Part shown: piece after piece, positions 26,491-35,647 of the stretch
How positions within the stretch are numbered: the first letter of the stretch is position 1
Layout: every line of letters begins with the position of its first letter
Assembly: GCF_003634825.1 (NCBI RefSeq)
Contig: NZ_RBXD01000001.1
Location: 2,750,501 to 2,814,500 of the forward strand
Reading direction: 5' to 3'
Length of the DNA: 64,000 bases
From: Flavobacterium sp. 123
GTDB lineage: Bacteria; Bacteroidota; Bacteroidia; Flavobacteriales; Flavobacteriaceae
Notes under the pieces: model-generated
Seen by the model: only the letters and a program-made list of their open reading frames with translations
Told to the model about the DNA's origin: nothing
Database searches by the model: none
Program-made: the position numbers and the translations under genes

Positions 26491-27720
26491 GTGAGTCAAA
26501 TCAACAAACTTAAAATATTTAATGATCCTATTTATGGATTTATTACGATTCCCAACGCTTTAATTTATGATTTAATTCAGCATCCTTATTTTCAGCGCTT
26601 GCGACGAATATCACAAATGGGATTGTCATATTTAGTTTATCCAGGAGCTAATCACACTCGTTTTCATCACGCTTTAGGCTGTATGCATTTAATGCAAAAA
26701 GCGGTTGAAGTATTACGTTTCAAAGGAATTTCAATCTCTGCCGAAGAAGAAAATGCATTATATATCGCCATTTTATTGCACGATATTGGTCACGGTCCTT
26801 TTTCTCATGCAATGGAAAAAAGTATTGTTGAAGATGTACATCATGAAGAAATTTCATTGTTATTTATGAACCAATTAAATGTTGAATTTAAAGGGCAATT
26901 AAGTCTTGCAATTCAGGTTTTTAGAGGGGAATATAATAGAAAGTTTATGTTGCAATTGATTTCAAGTCAATTAGATATGGATAGAATGGATTATTTAAAA
27001 CGAGATAGTTTTTACTCCGGTGTAGCAGAAGGAAATGTAAATTCTGAACGTTTAATTCAAATGATGAATGTGGCAGATGACCACTTAGTGATTGAAGAAA
27101 AAGGGGTTTATTCCGTAGAGAAGTTTCTAATGTCCAGACGTTTGATGTATTGGCAAGCGTATTTACACAAGACAAGTTTAGTTGCAGAATTGATTTTGAC
27201 GAAAGTCTTAAAACGTGCCAAAGAGTTAACGCTAAAAGGAGCACAATTACCGTGTAGTGAACCTTTAAAATTCTTTTTGAATCACAAAATTACTTTGGGT
27301 GATTTTGATGAGAAAACGTTAGATTTATTTTCACAATTAGATGATTTTGACATTATAAGTGCCTTGAAAGCATGGCAAAGTCAAGAGGATTTCATTTTGT
27401 CATCATTGAGTAAAATGATTGTAAATCGTGATTTGCCAAAAATAAAATTAACGAATGAAAAAGTTGAATTAGACGACTTAATTCCTCTAAAAGAACGCTT
27501 TGCTTCTGAAAACGGAATTACTTTAACTGAAACAAACTATTTTATTTTTAAAGGAAAAATTAAGAATCAAGCCTATAGTAAAGCTGCAGAGCCTATTCGG
27601 ATTTTGAAAAAAGATAAAACAATTGAAGATGTTATTGAAGCTTCTGACCAATTGAATTTAAAATCATTATCAAAATTAGTTACTAAATATTATACCTGTT
27701 TCCCAAAACAACTCTTATAA
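26491..27720 (+). CDS. HD-domain phosphohydrolase
   Basis: A 409-residue HD superfamily protein resembling dNTP triphosphohydrolase-like (SAMHD1/YwfO-type) enzymes. The metal site is visible in order: the H of TRFHHALG, the HD pair of [12 protein letters not shown], and D of [16 protein letters not shown]. The substrate is not determined by sequence. It uses a GTG start ([18 protein letters not shown]), which gives the conserved N-terminus; no ATG is nearby in frame. It lies 40 bases before lpxD. Confidence 0.92.
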   Translation: MSQINKLKIFNDPIYGFITIPNALIYDLIQHPYFQRLRRISQMGLSYLVYPGANHTRFHHALGCMHLMQKAVEVLRFKGISISAEEENALYIAILLHDIGHGPFSHAMEKSIVEDVHHEEISLLFMNQLNVEFKGQLSLAIQVFRGEYNRKFMLQLISSQLDMDRMDYLKRDSFYSGVAEGNVNSERLIQMMNVADDHLVIEEKGVYSVEKFLMSRRLMYWQAYLHKTSLVAELILTKVLKRAKELTLKGAQLPCSEPLKFFLNHKITLGDFDEKTLDLFSQLDDFDIISALKAWQSQEDFILSSLSKMIVNRDLPKIKLTNEKVELDDLIPLKERFASENGITLTETNYFIFKGKIKNQAYSKAAEPIRILKKDKTIEDVIEASDQLNLKSLSKLVTKYYTCFPKQLL

Positions 27721-27747
27721 AAATACCATATTAAAATCTATTTTTTA

Positions 27748-27755
27748 TATTTTTG
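27748..27755 (+). promoter_or_regulatory. -7 box before lpxD
   Basis: TATTTTTG, which fits TAnnTTTG, lies immediately upstream of the lpxD start, so the transcript would have a very short leader or begin near the ATG. It suggests the lipid A operon can start here, independent of the HD gene. Confidence 0.38.
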
Positions 27756-27760
27756 TCGGA

Positions 27761-28804
27761 ATGAAATTTACAGCAGAACAAATAGCGGGAATTTTAGAAG
27801 GAGAAGTAGTTGGGAATCCCAATGCTGAAGTTTCTCAATTGTCTAAAATTGAAGAAGGTTATGAAGGATCGCTTACCTTTTTAGCAAATCCTAAATACCT
27901 GAATTATATCTATACCACAAAGGCATCTGTGACGATTGTTAATGACACCTTTGTTCCTGAACATGAATTAACTACTACATTGATAAAAGTTGAAGATGCT
28001 TATGCTTCTTTTTCAAAATTATTAGAATTTTACAATCAAGTTAAATTAAATAAAACCGGGATTGAACAGCCTTCGTTTATTTCTGAAAGTGTAAAATACG
28101 GCGAAAATTTATACTTAGGTAGTTTTAGTTATTTAGGACAAAATGTGATTTTAGGTAATAATGTCAAAATTTATCCTAATTGTTTCTTGGGCGATAATGT
28201 TGTTTTAGGAGATAATGTGACTATTTTTGCTGGTGCAAAAATCTATTCGGAAACAATTATAGGCAATGATTGTACTATTCATTCTGGAGCAATAATTGGT
28301 GCCGATGGTTTTGGTTTTGCACCAAATCCTGATGGAACCTATACTAAAATACCTCAAATTGGTAATGTAGTAATTGAAGACAATGTCGATATTGGTTCTT
28401 GTACAACTATTGATAGAGCTACAATGGGTTCTACAATAATCAGAAAAGGAGTGAAGCTTGACAATCAAATTCAGATTGCCCACAATGTTGAAATAGGAGA
28501 GAACACCGTTATTGCAGCACAAACAGGCGTGGCTGGTTCTACAAAAATAGGAAAAAACGGAATGATAGGTGGCCAGGTAGGAATTGCAGGGCATTTAACA
28601 ATAGGAAATAATGTTCGAATTCAGGCCCAATCAGGCGTAGGAAGAAACATTAAAGATGATGAAATCTTACAAGGAAGTCCAACATTTGGATACAATGATT
28701 TTAGTAAATCATATGTTCATTTCAAGAATTTGCCTAAAATAGTTGCTGAAATAGAAGAATTAAAAAAAGAAATATTAAACCAAAAAAATGGAAACAATGG
28801 TTAA
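27761..28804 (+). CDS. lpxD: UDP-3-O-acylglucosamine N-acyltransferase LpxD
   Basis: A 347-residue left-handed beta-helix acyltransferase, the third step of lipid A synthesis, which transfers a 3-hydroxyacyl chain to the 2-amino group of UDP-3-acyl-glucosamine. A uridine-binding N-terminal domain (EIAG... type) precedes many hexapeptide repeats, including the catalytic region [21 protein letters not shown]. The end of the gene overlaps the start of lpxC-fabZ. This is the canonical copy; a shorter paralogue occurs at 31774. Confidence 0.96.
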   Translation: MKFTAEQIAGILEGEVVGNPNAEVSQLSKIEEGYEGSLTFLANPKYLNYIYTTKASVTIVNDTFVPEHELTTTLIKVEDAYASFSKLLEFYNQVKLNKTGIEQPSFISESVKYGENLYLGSFSYLGQNVILGNNVKIYPNCFLGDNVVLGDNVTIFAGAKIYSETIIGNDCTIHSGAIIGADGFGFAPNPDGTYTKIPQIGNVVIEDNVDIGSCTTIDRATMGSTIIRKGVKLDNQIQIAHNVEIGENTVIAAQTGVAGSTKIGKNGMIGGQVGIAGHLTIGNNVRIQAQSGVGRNIKDDEILQGSPTFGYNDFSKSYVHFKNLPKIVAEIEELKKEILNQKNGNNG

Positions 28805-30185
28805 ACAGAAAACCATCAAAACACAAATCTCGCTAACAGGAGTTGGATTACACACAGGAAAAGAAGTTACAATGACTTTTAAACCTGCTCCAGTCAATAA
28901 TGGTTTTACATTTGTAAGATTAGATTTGGAAGGTCATCCTATAGTTGAGGCTGATGCAAATTATGTTGTGAATACACAAAGAGGAACTAATTTAGAGAAA
29001 CTTGGTGTAAAAATTCAAACCCCAGAACATGTTTTAGCTGCATTAGTAGGTTGTGATTTAGATAATGTTATTATTGAATTAAATGCATCCGAACTTCCTA
29101 TCATGGACGGTTCATCTAAATACTTTGTTGAAGCTGTTGAAAAAGCTGGAATCGAAGAACAAGAAGCAAAACGAAATGTTTATGTAGTTAAAGAAGTAAT
29201 TTCTTTTACTGACGAGGCTACAGGAAGTGAAATTTTAGTAATGCCAAGCGATCATTATTGTATTACAACTATGGTTGATTTTGGAACTAAAATTTTAGGA
29301 ACTCAAAATGCAACGATGAAAAGTCTTGATGACTTTAAAACAGAAATATCTGAGTCAAGAACATTTAGTTTTTTACATGAATTAGAATCATTATTAGAAA
29401 ATGGTTTAATAAAAGGTGGCGATTTAAATAATGCTATCGTTTATGTAGATAAAGAAATTTCTGCATCTACAATGGAAAACCTAAAAAAGGTTTTTGGTAA
29501 AGACGAACTAACTGTAAAATCAAACGGAATATTAGATAATCTTACTTTACATTATCCAAACGAAGCTGCAAGACACAAATTACTTGATGTTGTTGGAGAT
29601 TTATCTTTAATAGGAACACGAATTCAAGGTAAAATTATTGCTAATAAACCAGGACATTTTGTAAATACTCAATTTGCAAAAAAAATGGCTAAAATCATAA
29701 AAATTGAACAACGTAATTTTGTTCCTGTTTATGATTTGAATCAAGAACCATTGATGGACATTCATAAAATCATGTCGGTTCTGCCACACAGACCTCCATT
29801 TTTATTTATTGACAGAATTATAGAAATGTCTGATAGCCACATTGTAGGTTTGAAAAACGTTACTATGAACGAAGGTTTCTTTGTTGGACATTTTCCTGGA
29901 GCTCCAGTAATGCCTGGTGTAATCATTGTGGAAGCAATGGCACAAACAGGCGGGATATTAGTACTTAGTACCGTTCCAGATCCAGAAAATTATTTGACCT
30001 ATTTCATGAAAATAGATAATGTTAAGTTCAAACACAAAGTGCTTCCTGGCGATACCTTAATTTTTAAATGTGATTTGATTACACCTATAAGAAGAGGGAT
30101 TTGTCACATGCAAGCTAATGCTTACGCAAATGGAAAACTTGTGGCTGAAGCAGAATTAATGGCACAAATTGCTAAAAAACAGTAA
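28788..30185 (+). CDS. lpxC-fabZ: Bifunctional LpxC deacetylase / FabZ dehydratase
   Basis: A 465-residue fusion. The N-terminal part (1 to about 310) is LpxC, the zinc deacetylase that commits UDP-acyl-GlcNAc to lipid A ([38 protein letters not shown]). The C-terminal part (about 320-465) is FabZ, the 3-hydroxyacyl-ACP dehydratase ([33 protein letters not shown]). The fusion is usual in Bacteroidota and links lipid A and fatty acid synthesis. It overlaps lpxD; the ATG at 28797 ([10 protein letters not shown]) is an equally possible start. Confidence 0.96.
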   Translation: METMVKQKTIKTQISLTGVGLHTGKEVTMTFKPAPVNNGFTFVRLDLEGHPIVEADANYVVNTQRGTNLEKLGVKIQTPEHVLAALVGCDLDNVIIELNASELPIMDGSSKYFVEAVEKAGIEEQEAKRNVYVVKEVISFTDEATGSEILVMPSDHYCITTMVDFGTKILGTQNATMKSLDDFKTEISESRTFSFLHELESLLENGLIKGGDLNNAIVYVDKEISASTMENLKKVFGKDELTVKSNGILDNLTLHYPNEAARHKLLDVVGDLSLIGTRIQGKIIANKPGHFVNTQFAKKMAKIIKIEQRNFVPVYDLNQEPLMDIHKIMSVLPHRPPFLFIDRIIEMSDSHIVGLKNVTMNEGFFVGHFPGAPVMPGVIIVEAMAQTGGILVLSTVPDPENYLTYFMKIDNVKFKHKVLPGDTLIFKCDLITPIRRGICHMQANAYANGKLVAEAELMAQIAKKQ

Positions 30186-30255
30186 TTTTTTTGTTGATTT
30201 GGCTGATCGTTTATTCGGTTAATCCATTCAACAGTTAAACGATTAAATAAAGAAT

Positions 30256-31041
30256 ATGAATCAACCGTTAGCATATGTTCATCCAGGCGCAAAAATCGCC
30301 AAAAATGTAGTAATAGAGCCGTTTACAACCATTCACAATAATGTTGTTATTGGTGATGGAACTTGGATTGGTTCTAATGTTACCATAATGGAAGGCGCAA
30401 GAATTGGAAAAAATTGCAATATTTTTCCAGGAGCAGTAATTTCAGCAGTTCCACAAGATTTAAAATTTGGCGGAGAAGATTCACTGGCAATAATTGGTGA
30501 TAATTGTACAATTAGAGAATGTGTAACCATTAATAGAGGTACAATTGCATCGGGTCAGACATTGATTGGAAACAATTGTCTAATCATGGCAGCTGCCCAT
30601 ATTGCTCATGATTGTCACATAGGAGATAATGCTATTATTGTCAATGGAGTACTTTTAGGAGGACATGTTACCATCGGGAATTATGCTATTATTGGTGGAT
30701 TATCAGCAGTACATCAATTTATTAGTGTTGGTGATCACGCTATGATTTCAGGAGGTTCTTTGTTAAGAAAAGACGTTCCCCCTTATACTAAAGCGGCAAA
30801 AGAGCCTTTGTCTTTTGTTGGAATAAATTCTGTTGGACTTAGAAGAAGAGGATTCACTCCTGAAAAAATAAGAGAAATTCAAGATATTTATAGAATTTTA
30901 TATCAAAAAAATTACAATACAACTCAAGCAATTGGGATCATCGAGGCGGAAATGGAAGCAACTCCAGAACGTGATGAAATATTAGATTTTATCAGAAACT
31001 CTTCAAGAGGAATCATGAAAGGATATTCTGGAAATTCTTAA
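30256..31041 (+). CDS. lpxA: UDP-N-acetylglucosamine O-acyltransferase LpxA
   Basis: A 261-residue trimeric beta-helix acyltransferase, the first step of lipid A synthesis. Hexapeptide repeats are clear, with the catalytic His region MAAAHIAHDCHIGDNAII and the hallmark VHQFISVGDHAMISGGS. The helical C-terminal domain (about 190-261) is present. It follows lpxC-fabZ by 70 bases, and no terminator was seen between them. Confidence 0.96.
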   Translation: MNQPLAYVHPGAKIAKNVVIEPFTTIHNNVVIGDGTWIGSNVTIMEGARIGKNCNIFPGAVISAVPQDLKFGGEDSLAIIGDNCTIRECVTINRGTIASGQTLIGNNCLIMAAAHIAHDCHIGDNAIIVNGVLLGGHVTIGNYAIIGGLSAVHQFISVGDHAMISGGSLLRKDVPPYTKAAKEPLSFVGINSVGLRRRGFTPEKIREIQDIYRILYQKNYNTTQAIGIIEAEMEATPERDEILDFIRNSSRGIMKGYSGNS

Positions 31042-31138
31042 ATAAAAGTTCAATCGTTTATTTGTTTAACCGAAAACAAATAAGTGATTTTGAAACCAAA
31101 CAAATTAATAAATAAACGAATCAACAAATAAACTTAAA

Positions 31139-31705
31139 ATGGCATCTACTTCAGATATTAAAAACGGATTGTGTATTAAATACAACAACGACATTTATAA
31201 AATCATTGAATTCCTTCACGTAAAACCAGGTAAAGGTCCTGCTTTTGTTAGAACAAAACTTAAAAGTTTAACGAACGGAAAAGTATTGGACAATACATTT
31301 TCTGCTGGACATAAAATTGAAGAAGTACGTGTAGAAAACCACAAATTCCAATTTTTATATCCTGAAGGTGATTTATTTCATTTTATGAATGTAGAATCTT
31401 TTGAACAAATATCATTAAACAAAAATGTTTTAGATTCACCAGAATTATTGAAAGAAGGTGAAAACGTAATGATTAGTATCAATACTGAAACTGATTTACC
31501 TCTTTCAGTTGATATGCCAGCTTCAGTAGTACTTGAAGTTACTTATGCTGAACCAGGAGTTAAAGGAAATACAGCAACAAATGCTACAAAATCAGCTACA
31601 GTTGAAACAGGAGCTACAGTAAATGTTCCTTTGTTTATCAATGAAGGGGACAAAATTAAAATAGATACTACAACAGGTTCTTATATGGAACGAGTTAAGG
31701 AATAG
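31139..31705 (+). CDS. efp: Elongation factor P
   Basis: A 188-residue translation factor that relieves ribosome stalling at polyproline. The three domains are in order, with the modification loop KPGKGPAFVRTK around residue 30-40 and the C-terminal EF-P domain ending GDKIKIDTTTGSYMERVKE. The loop carries a Lys at the tip. It sits inside the lipid A cluster, an arrangement seen in other flavobacteria. Confidence 0.97.
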   Translation: MASTSDIKNGLCIKYNNDIYKIIEFLHVKPGKGPAFVRTKLKSLTNGKVLDNTFSAGHKIEEVRVENHKFQFLYPEGDLFHFMNVESFEQISLNKNVLDSPELLKEGENVMISINTETDLPLSVDMPASVVLEVTYAEPGVKGNTATNATKSATVETGATVNVPLFINEGDKIKIDTTTGSYMERVKE

Positions 31706-31715
31706 ATTTAGTTAC

Positions 31716-31748
31716 GGTTGATGGTTGATTGTTTCAAAACCATCAACC
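31716..31748. other. 11-bp perfect hairpin between efp and the lpxD paralogue
   Basis: GGTTGATGGTT (31716-31726) is exactly complementary to AACCATCAACC (31738-31748). No run of T follows, so it is not a standard terminator; it could stabilise or process the transcript. Confidence 0.5.
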
Positions 31749-31773
31749 ACCAACTAACAACTAAAACCAATAA

Positions 31774-32703
31774 ATGAAATTTTCAAAAACACAAACCCTA
31801 AAAGAAATTGCTACTATTATCAACTGCGAATATGTTGGTAATGAAAATTTCCCTGTATCAGGCATGAATGAGATTCATGTTGTTGAATCAGGTGATATTG
31901 TTTTTGTAGATCATCCTAAATACTATGAAAAGGCATTAAATTCGGCTGCAACTATCGTTTTAATTAATAAAAAAGTAGATTGCCCTGAAGGAAAAGCGTT
32001 ATTGATTTCTGACGATCCTTTTAGAGATTTCAATACTTTAACAAAACACTTTAGACCTTTTCAGTTTTCTAATGTTTCAATAGCTTCTTCAGCTAAAATA
32101 GGAGAAAACACCATAATTCAACCCAATACTTTTATAGGAAACCACGTTAGTATTGGAAAAAATTGTCTAATTCATTCTAATGTCTCAATTTACGATCACA
32201 CCATAATTGGAGATAATGTTATTATTCATGCTGGAACTGTTCTTGGTGCGGATGCTTTTTATTATAAAAAACGCGCAGAAGGATTTGATCAATTAATTTC
32301 GGGAGGAAGAGTTATTATCGAAGATAATGTGGGTATTGGAGCACTTTGCACAATAGACAAAGGCGTTTCTGGAGATACTACAATTGGTGAAGGAACAAAA
32401 ATTGACAATCAAGTTCATGTTGGACATGATACCGTAATAGGCAAAAAATGTTTAATAGCTTCTCAAACAGGAATTGCAGGTTGTGTAATTATTGAAGACG
32501 AAGTTACATTATGGGGACAAGTAGGCACAACAAGCGGAATAACAATTGGTGCGAAAGCTGTAATACTTGGACAAACAGGAGTTACTAAATCCGTTGAAGG
32601 TGGTAAATCTTATTTTGGAACCCCAATTGAAGAATCAAGAGAAAAATTGAAGCAACTAGCGAATATTAAAAAAATTCCTGAAATTCTAAATAAACTGAAA
32701 TAG
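31774..32703 (+). CDS. LpxD-like N-acyltransferase paralogue
   Basis: A 309-residue hexapeptide-repeat acyltransferase with an LpxD-type N-terminal domain (about 1-95) and beta-helix. The catalytic region keeps the His (DNQVHVGHDTVIGKKCLIASQ). It is shorter than the lpxD at 27761 and lacks a long C-terminal helix. Databases often also call this UDP-3-O-acylglucosamine N-acyltransferase; whether it acts in lipid A or on another amino sugar is unknown. It follows efp by 68 bases and precedes an NTF2-like gene by 1 base. Confidence 0.88.
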   Translation: MKFSKTQTLKEIATIINCEYVGNENFPVSGMNEIHVVESGDIVFVDHPKYYEKALNSAATIVLINKKVDCPEGKALLISDDPFRDFNTLTKHFRPFQFSNVSIASSAKIGENTIIQPNTFIGNHVSIGKNCLIHSNVSIYDHTIIGDNVIIHAGTVLGADAFYYKKRAEGFDQLISGGRVIIEDNVGIGALCTIDKGVSGDTTIGEGTKIDNQVHVGHDTVIGKKCLIASQTGIAGCVIIEDEVTLWGQVGTTSGITIGAKAVILGQTGVTKSVEGGKSYFGTPIEESREKLKQLANIKKIPEILNKLK

Positions 32704-32704
32704 T

Positions 32705-33067
32705 ATGTCTCCTAAAGAAATTGTTCAAAAATTTTATAAATCAGATGCACTAATTGATAGTGAAGTCATGAAAGACTTTATACATCCTGAAATTGTTTTG
32801 GATTGGAATAGTAGTAAAGGTTTTATCCAAATGAATTATGATTCCATAATAAATTTAGCTGCTGAATTGAACAAAGCTTATGTAAGATCCAAAGTACGAA
32901 TTAGTCATATTGTTGCTGAAAACGATTTAATTTCTGTTCGATATTCTCATTTTGTCAAGACAATTGAAAACCCAAGAGAAGAAATGCTTTTGGCACATTT
33001 TATAGCAATTTGGCAAATAAAAGACAATAAATTATATAGAGGCTATCAAATGAGCCAAATATCTTAA
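32705..33067 (+). CDS. NTF2/SnoaL-like small protein
   Basis: A 120-residue protein with the NTF2-like cone fold pattern: an N-terminal helix (EIVQKFYKSDALID), HPEIVLDWNSS, and alternating strands (ISHIVAENDLISVRYSH, AHFIAIWQIKDNKLYRGYQ). Family members are mostly enzymes or ligand-binding proteins, and the role cannot be inferred. It is one base after the lpxD paralogue and so cotranscribed. Confidence 0.85.
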   Translation: MSPKEIVQKFYKSDALIDSEVMKDFIHPEIVLDWNSSKGFIQMNYDSIINLAAELNKAYVRSKVRISHIVAENDLISVRYSHFVKTIENPREEMLLAHFIAIWQIKDNKLYRGYQMSQIS

Positions 33068-33119
33068 ATTTAGCAATAAAAAACTGAATTTTGAATACCA
33101 ATTACTGCTTACAATTTTA

Positions 33120-33127
33120 TACTTTTG
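33120..33127 (+). promoter_or_regulatory. -7 box before sucD
   Basis: TACTTTTG fits TAnnTTTG and lies 35 bases before the sucD start codon. Confidence 0.42.
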
Positions 33128-33162
33128 TGACACGATTTTAAAAACTACATAAAAAATATATC

Positions 33163-34035
33163 ATGAGTGTTTTAGTTAATAAAGATTCCAAAATAATTGT
33201 TCAAGGATTTACAGGAAGCGAAGGTACATTCCATGCTTCACAAATGATTGAATACGGTACAAATGTTGTAGGTGGTGTTACACCAGGAAAAGGTGGAACT
33301 ACACATTTAGACAGACCCGTTTTTAATACTGTAAAAGATGCAGTTGATCAAGCAGGTGCTGATACAACTATTATTTTTGTACCACCAGCTTTTGCAGCCG
33401 ATGCAATTATGGAAGCTGCTGATGCTGGAATCAAAGTGATTATAGCAATTACGGAAGGTATTCCTGTAGCTGATATGATTAAAGCAAACGGTTATGTAAA
33501 AGAAAGAAACGCTAGATTAATTGGTCCTAACTGTCCAGGTGTAATCACTCCAGGTGAAGCTAAAGTGGGTATCATGCCAGGTTTCGTTTTCAAAAAAGGT
33601 ACCGTAGGTATTGTTTCTAAATCTGGAACTTTAACGTATGAAGCAGCTGATCAAGTTGTAAAACAAGGATTAGGAATCACAACGGCTATCGGTATTGGTG
33701 GAGATCCAATCATTGGAACAACTACTAAAGAAGCTGTTGAATTATTGATGAACGATCCAGAAACAGAATGTATCGTAATGATTGGTGAAATTGGTGGGCA
33801 ATTAGAAGCTGATGCTGCTAAATGGATTAAAGCTGATGGTAACCGTAAACCAGTTGTTGGTTTTATTGCAGGAGTAACTGCTCCAGCAGGAAGAACAATG
33901 GGACATGCTGGTGCAATTGTTGGTGGTTCTGACGATACAGCAGAAGCTAAAAAACAAATCATGAGAGAGAATGGAATTCACGTAGTTGATTCTCCTGCTG
34001 AAATTGGTAAAAAAGTAAAAGAAGTTTTAGGTTAA
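33163..34035 (+). CDS. sucD: Succinate-CoA ligase subunit alpha
   Basis: A 290-residue alpha subunit of succinyl-CoA synthetase, which makes ATP or GTP from succinyl-CoA in the TCA cycle. The CoA-binding [18 protein letters not shown] and the phospho-His loop GHAGAIVGG (H248) identify it. The beta subunit gene sucC is not adjacent. The gene has its own promoter box and terminator, so it is a single unit. Confidence 0.97.
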   Translation: MSVLVNKDSKIIVQGFTGSEGTFHASQMIEYGTNVVGGVTPGKGGTTHLDRPVFNTVKDAVDQAGADTTIIFVPPAFAADAIMEAADAGIKVIIAITEGIPVADMIKANGYVKERNARLIGPNCPGVITPGEAKVGIMPGFVFKKGTVGIVSKSGTLTYEAADQVVKQGLGITTAIGIGGDPIIGTTTKEAVELLMNDPETECIVMIGEIGGQLEADAAKWIKADGNRKPVVGFIAGVTAPAGRTMGHAGAIVGGSDDTAEAKKQIMRENGIHVVDSPAEIGKKVKEVLG

Positions 34036-34057
34036 TCCTAAACAGAATCTAAGATAT

Positions 34058-34092
34058 AAAATACCTCACGGTTTTCGTGGGGTATTTTTTTA
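34058..34092 (+). terminator. Intrinsic terminator after sucD
   Basis: Arms AATACCTCACG and CGTGGGGTATT (one G-T pair) around a short T-rich loop, followed by T residues. Confidence 0.88.
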
Positions 34093-34113
34093 ATAAATAC
34101 AATAGAAAAGAAA

Positions 34114-34542
34114 ATGTACAAAGAGTTAAAAAAGTTCAAAGTAAATAATAGTTTTACTTTTGGTCAAGAAGATAGTTTAGAAGAAGTATGTAATGCATCT
34201 GAAACTGGAAGTGGTGTTTTTCTGGTTTATGCTTTAAATGGAGATGATAAAGAATTGATCATGGTTGGTTCTACTGGGACTGTTCAAAATGACGGAACAC
34301 TAAAAAGCAAAAATGGTGGATTGTATGACAAAATCGTAAACGGTCATCAATTTGCTAAAACAGGAAGAAAATATTCTTGGCCAGCACAAATGAAGTTGGA
34401 AAATATCGAAAGACTTGAAGTCCTTTGGTATGAAACGTATAATGAAAAAACAAAAGGAATTCCAACATTTGTAGAAGGGCAAGTTTTGCAAAATTTCTTA
34501 GATGAAAATGCAAAATTACCGAGATGGAATGTTGCTTTTTAA
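34114..34542 (+). CDS. Hypothetical protein, possible GIY-YIG-like fold
   Basis: A 142-residue cytoplasmic protein. The segment GVFLVYALNGDDKELIMVGSTG (split here: GVFLVY then VGSTG about 14 residues on) has the spacing of a GIY-YIG nuclease core, and a later E in FVEGQVLQNFL could be the catalytic Glu. An Arg of the expected helix is not clear, so catalysis is doubtful. It is a single gene between two terminators. No other family is recognised. Confidence 0.65.
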   Translation: MYKELKKFKVNNSFTFGQEDSLEEVCNASETGSGVFLVYALNGDDKELIMVGSTGTVQNDGTLKSKNGGLYDKIVNGHQFAKTGRKYSWPAQMKLENIERLEVLWYETYNEKTKGIPTFVEGQVLQNFLDENAKLPRWNVAF

Positions 34543-34562
34543 TTTTATCTAAAAACGAATGG

Positions 34563-34588
34563 AAAGCTTTACTACGGTAAAGCTTTTT
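34563..34588 (+). terminator. Intrinsic terminator
   Basis: Arms AAAGCTTTAC and GTAAAGCTTT around TACG, followed by T residues. Confidence 0.82.
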
Positions 34589-34710
34589 TAATTTAATTTA
34601 CGTTTTAATTTTTACAAGAATATTAATTAAGCACTATAAAAATGGTTTAATTGAATAGGGATTATTTCAAAAAACCACAATTATTGTTATATTTGACAGG
34701 AATAAAATAG

Positions 34711-34784
34711 TCCTGATAGCAATGGAAATCCTTTGTAAGTTTTGTTTTTTTAAAACTTACAAAGATTGAAATGAATAGCAGGGA
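34711..34784 (+). ncRNA. Structured RNA candidate (possibly Flavo-1-like)
   Basis: A long hairpin: the arm 34728-34743 (ATCCTTTGTAAGTTTT) pairs with AAAACTTACAAAGATT (34752-34767) with one bulged C. It is enclosed by a short outer stem TCCTG (34711-34715) with CAGGGA (34779-34784), leaving purine-rich internal loops (ATAGCAATGGAA and GAAATGAATAG). I recall this layout from flavobacterial intergenic RNAs; it may correspond to the Flavo-1 motif. The strand is uncertain; it is assigned to plus because the loops read like the recalled motif that way. Confidence 0.5.
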
Positions 34785-34819
34785 ATAACTTCAAATAAAA
34801 ATAAATCTAATTTTAGAAT

Positions 34820-35566
34820 ATGAAATTACTAGAAGGAAAAGTAGCCATTATTACTGGCGCAAGTCGTGGAATTGGAAAAGGAGTTGCTGAAGTTTTTGCA
34901 AAACATGGAGCAAATGTAGCATTTACCTACAGTTCATCTGTTGAATCTGCTTTAGCTTTAGAAAATGAGTTGAATGCTCTTGGAATTAAAGCTAAAGGAT
35001 ACCAATCTAATGCAGCTGATTTTGATGAGGCTCAAGCATTTGTAGATGCTGTTTTGAATGATTTTGGAACTGTTGATATTGTAATCAATAATGCTGGAAT
35101 TACAAAGGACAACCTGTTAATGCGTATGTCTGAAGCTGATTTTGATCAAGTAATTGATGTGAATTTGAAATCTGTTTTCAACATGACTAAAGCAATTCAA
35201 AAAACATTCTTGAAACAACGTTCGGGTTCAATTATTAATATGAGTAGTGTTGTTGGTGTAAAAGGAAATGCAGGCCAAACTAATTATGCGGCTTCTAAAG
35301 CTGGAGTTATTGGTTTTTCAAAATCAGTTGCTCTTGAATTAGGTTCACGTAATATTCGTTGTAATGTTATTGCTCCAGGATTTATCGAAACTGAAATGAC
35401 TGCTAAACTAAATGAAGACGTAGTTAAAGGATGGAGAGATGGAATTCCTTTGAAACGTGGCGGTACAACTGAAGATGTTGCAAATGCATGTCTTTTCTTT
35501 GCTTCTGATATGAGCGCATTCGTTACAGGACAAGTTCTGAATGTATGCGGAGGAATGCTTACATAA
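34820..35566 (+). CDS. fabG: 3-oxoacyl-ACP reductase FabG
   Basis: A 248-residue short-chain dehydrogenase that reduces 3-oxoacyl-ACP with NADPH in fatty acid elongation. The nucleotide motif TGASRGIGKGVAE, NNAGITKDNLLMRM, the catalytic Ser in NMSSVVG, YAASKAG, and the C-terminal FVTGQVLNVCGGM are those of FabG. The start is clear. The upstream gap holds the structured RNA candidate. Confidence 0.95.
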   Translation: MKLLEGKVAIITGASRGIGKGVAEVFAKHGANVAFTYSSSVESALALENELNALGIKAKGYQSNAADFDEAQAFVDAVLNDFGTVDIVINNAGITKDNLLMRMSEADFDQVIDVNLKSVFNMTKAIQKTFLKQRSGSIINMSSVVGVKGNAGQTNYAASKAGVIGFSKSVALELGSRNIRCNVIAPGFIETEMTAKLNEDVVKGWRDGIPLKRGGTTEDVANACLFFASDMSAFVTGQVLNVCGGMLT

Positions 35567-35583
35567 AAATAATTATAAATTAT

Positions 35584-35634
35584 AAATAATGAATTTTAAA
35601 TGGTGGCAGAATTCAAAATTTAAATTCATTATTT
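35584..35634. other. Long AT-rich hairpin between fabG and the VWA gene
   Basis: AAATAATGAATTTTAAAT (35584-35601) is nearly exactly complementary to 35618-35634. It is AT-only and without a T-run, so it is unlikely to be a strong terminator. Confidence 0.45.
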
Positions 35635-35647
35635 TAAATAAAAAAGA

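Noticed and set aside
28205..28594. 129-residue ORF on the minus strand
   Set aside because: It lies wholly inside lpxD and is Cys/Tyr/Ser-rich, as expected for antisense of hexapeptide repeats; no start context or conserved motif.
33651..33962. 103-residue minus-strand ORF
   Set aside because: It is the antisense of sucD, with a Pro/Ile/Ser-rich composition typical of a shadow frame.
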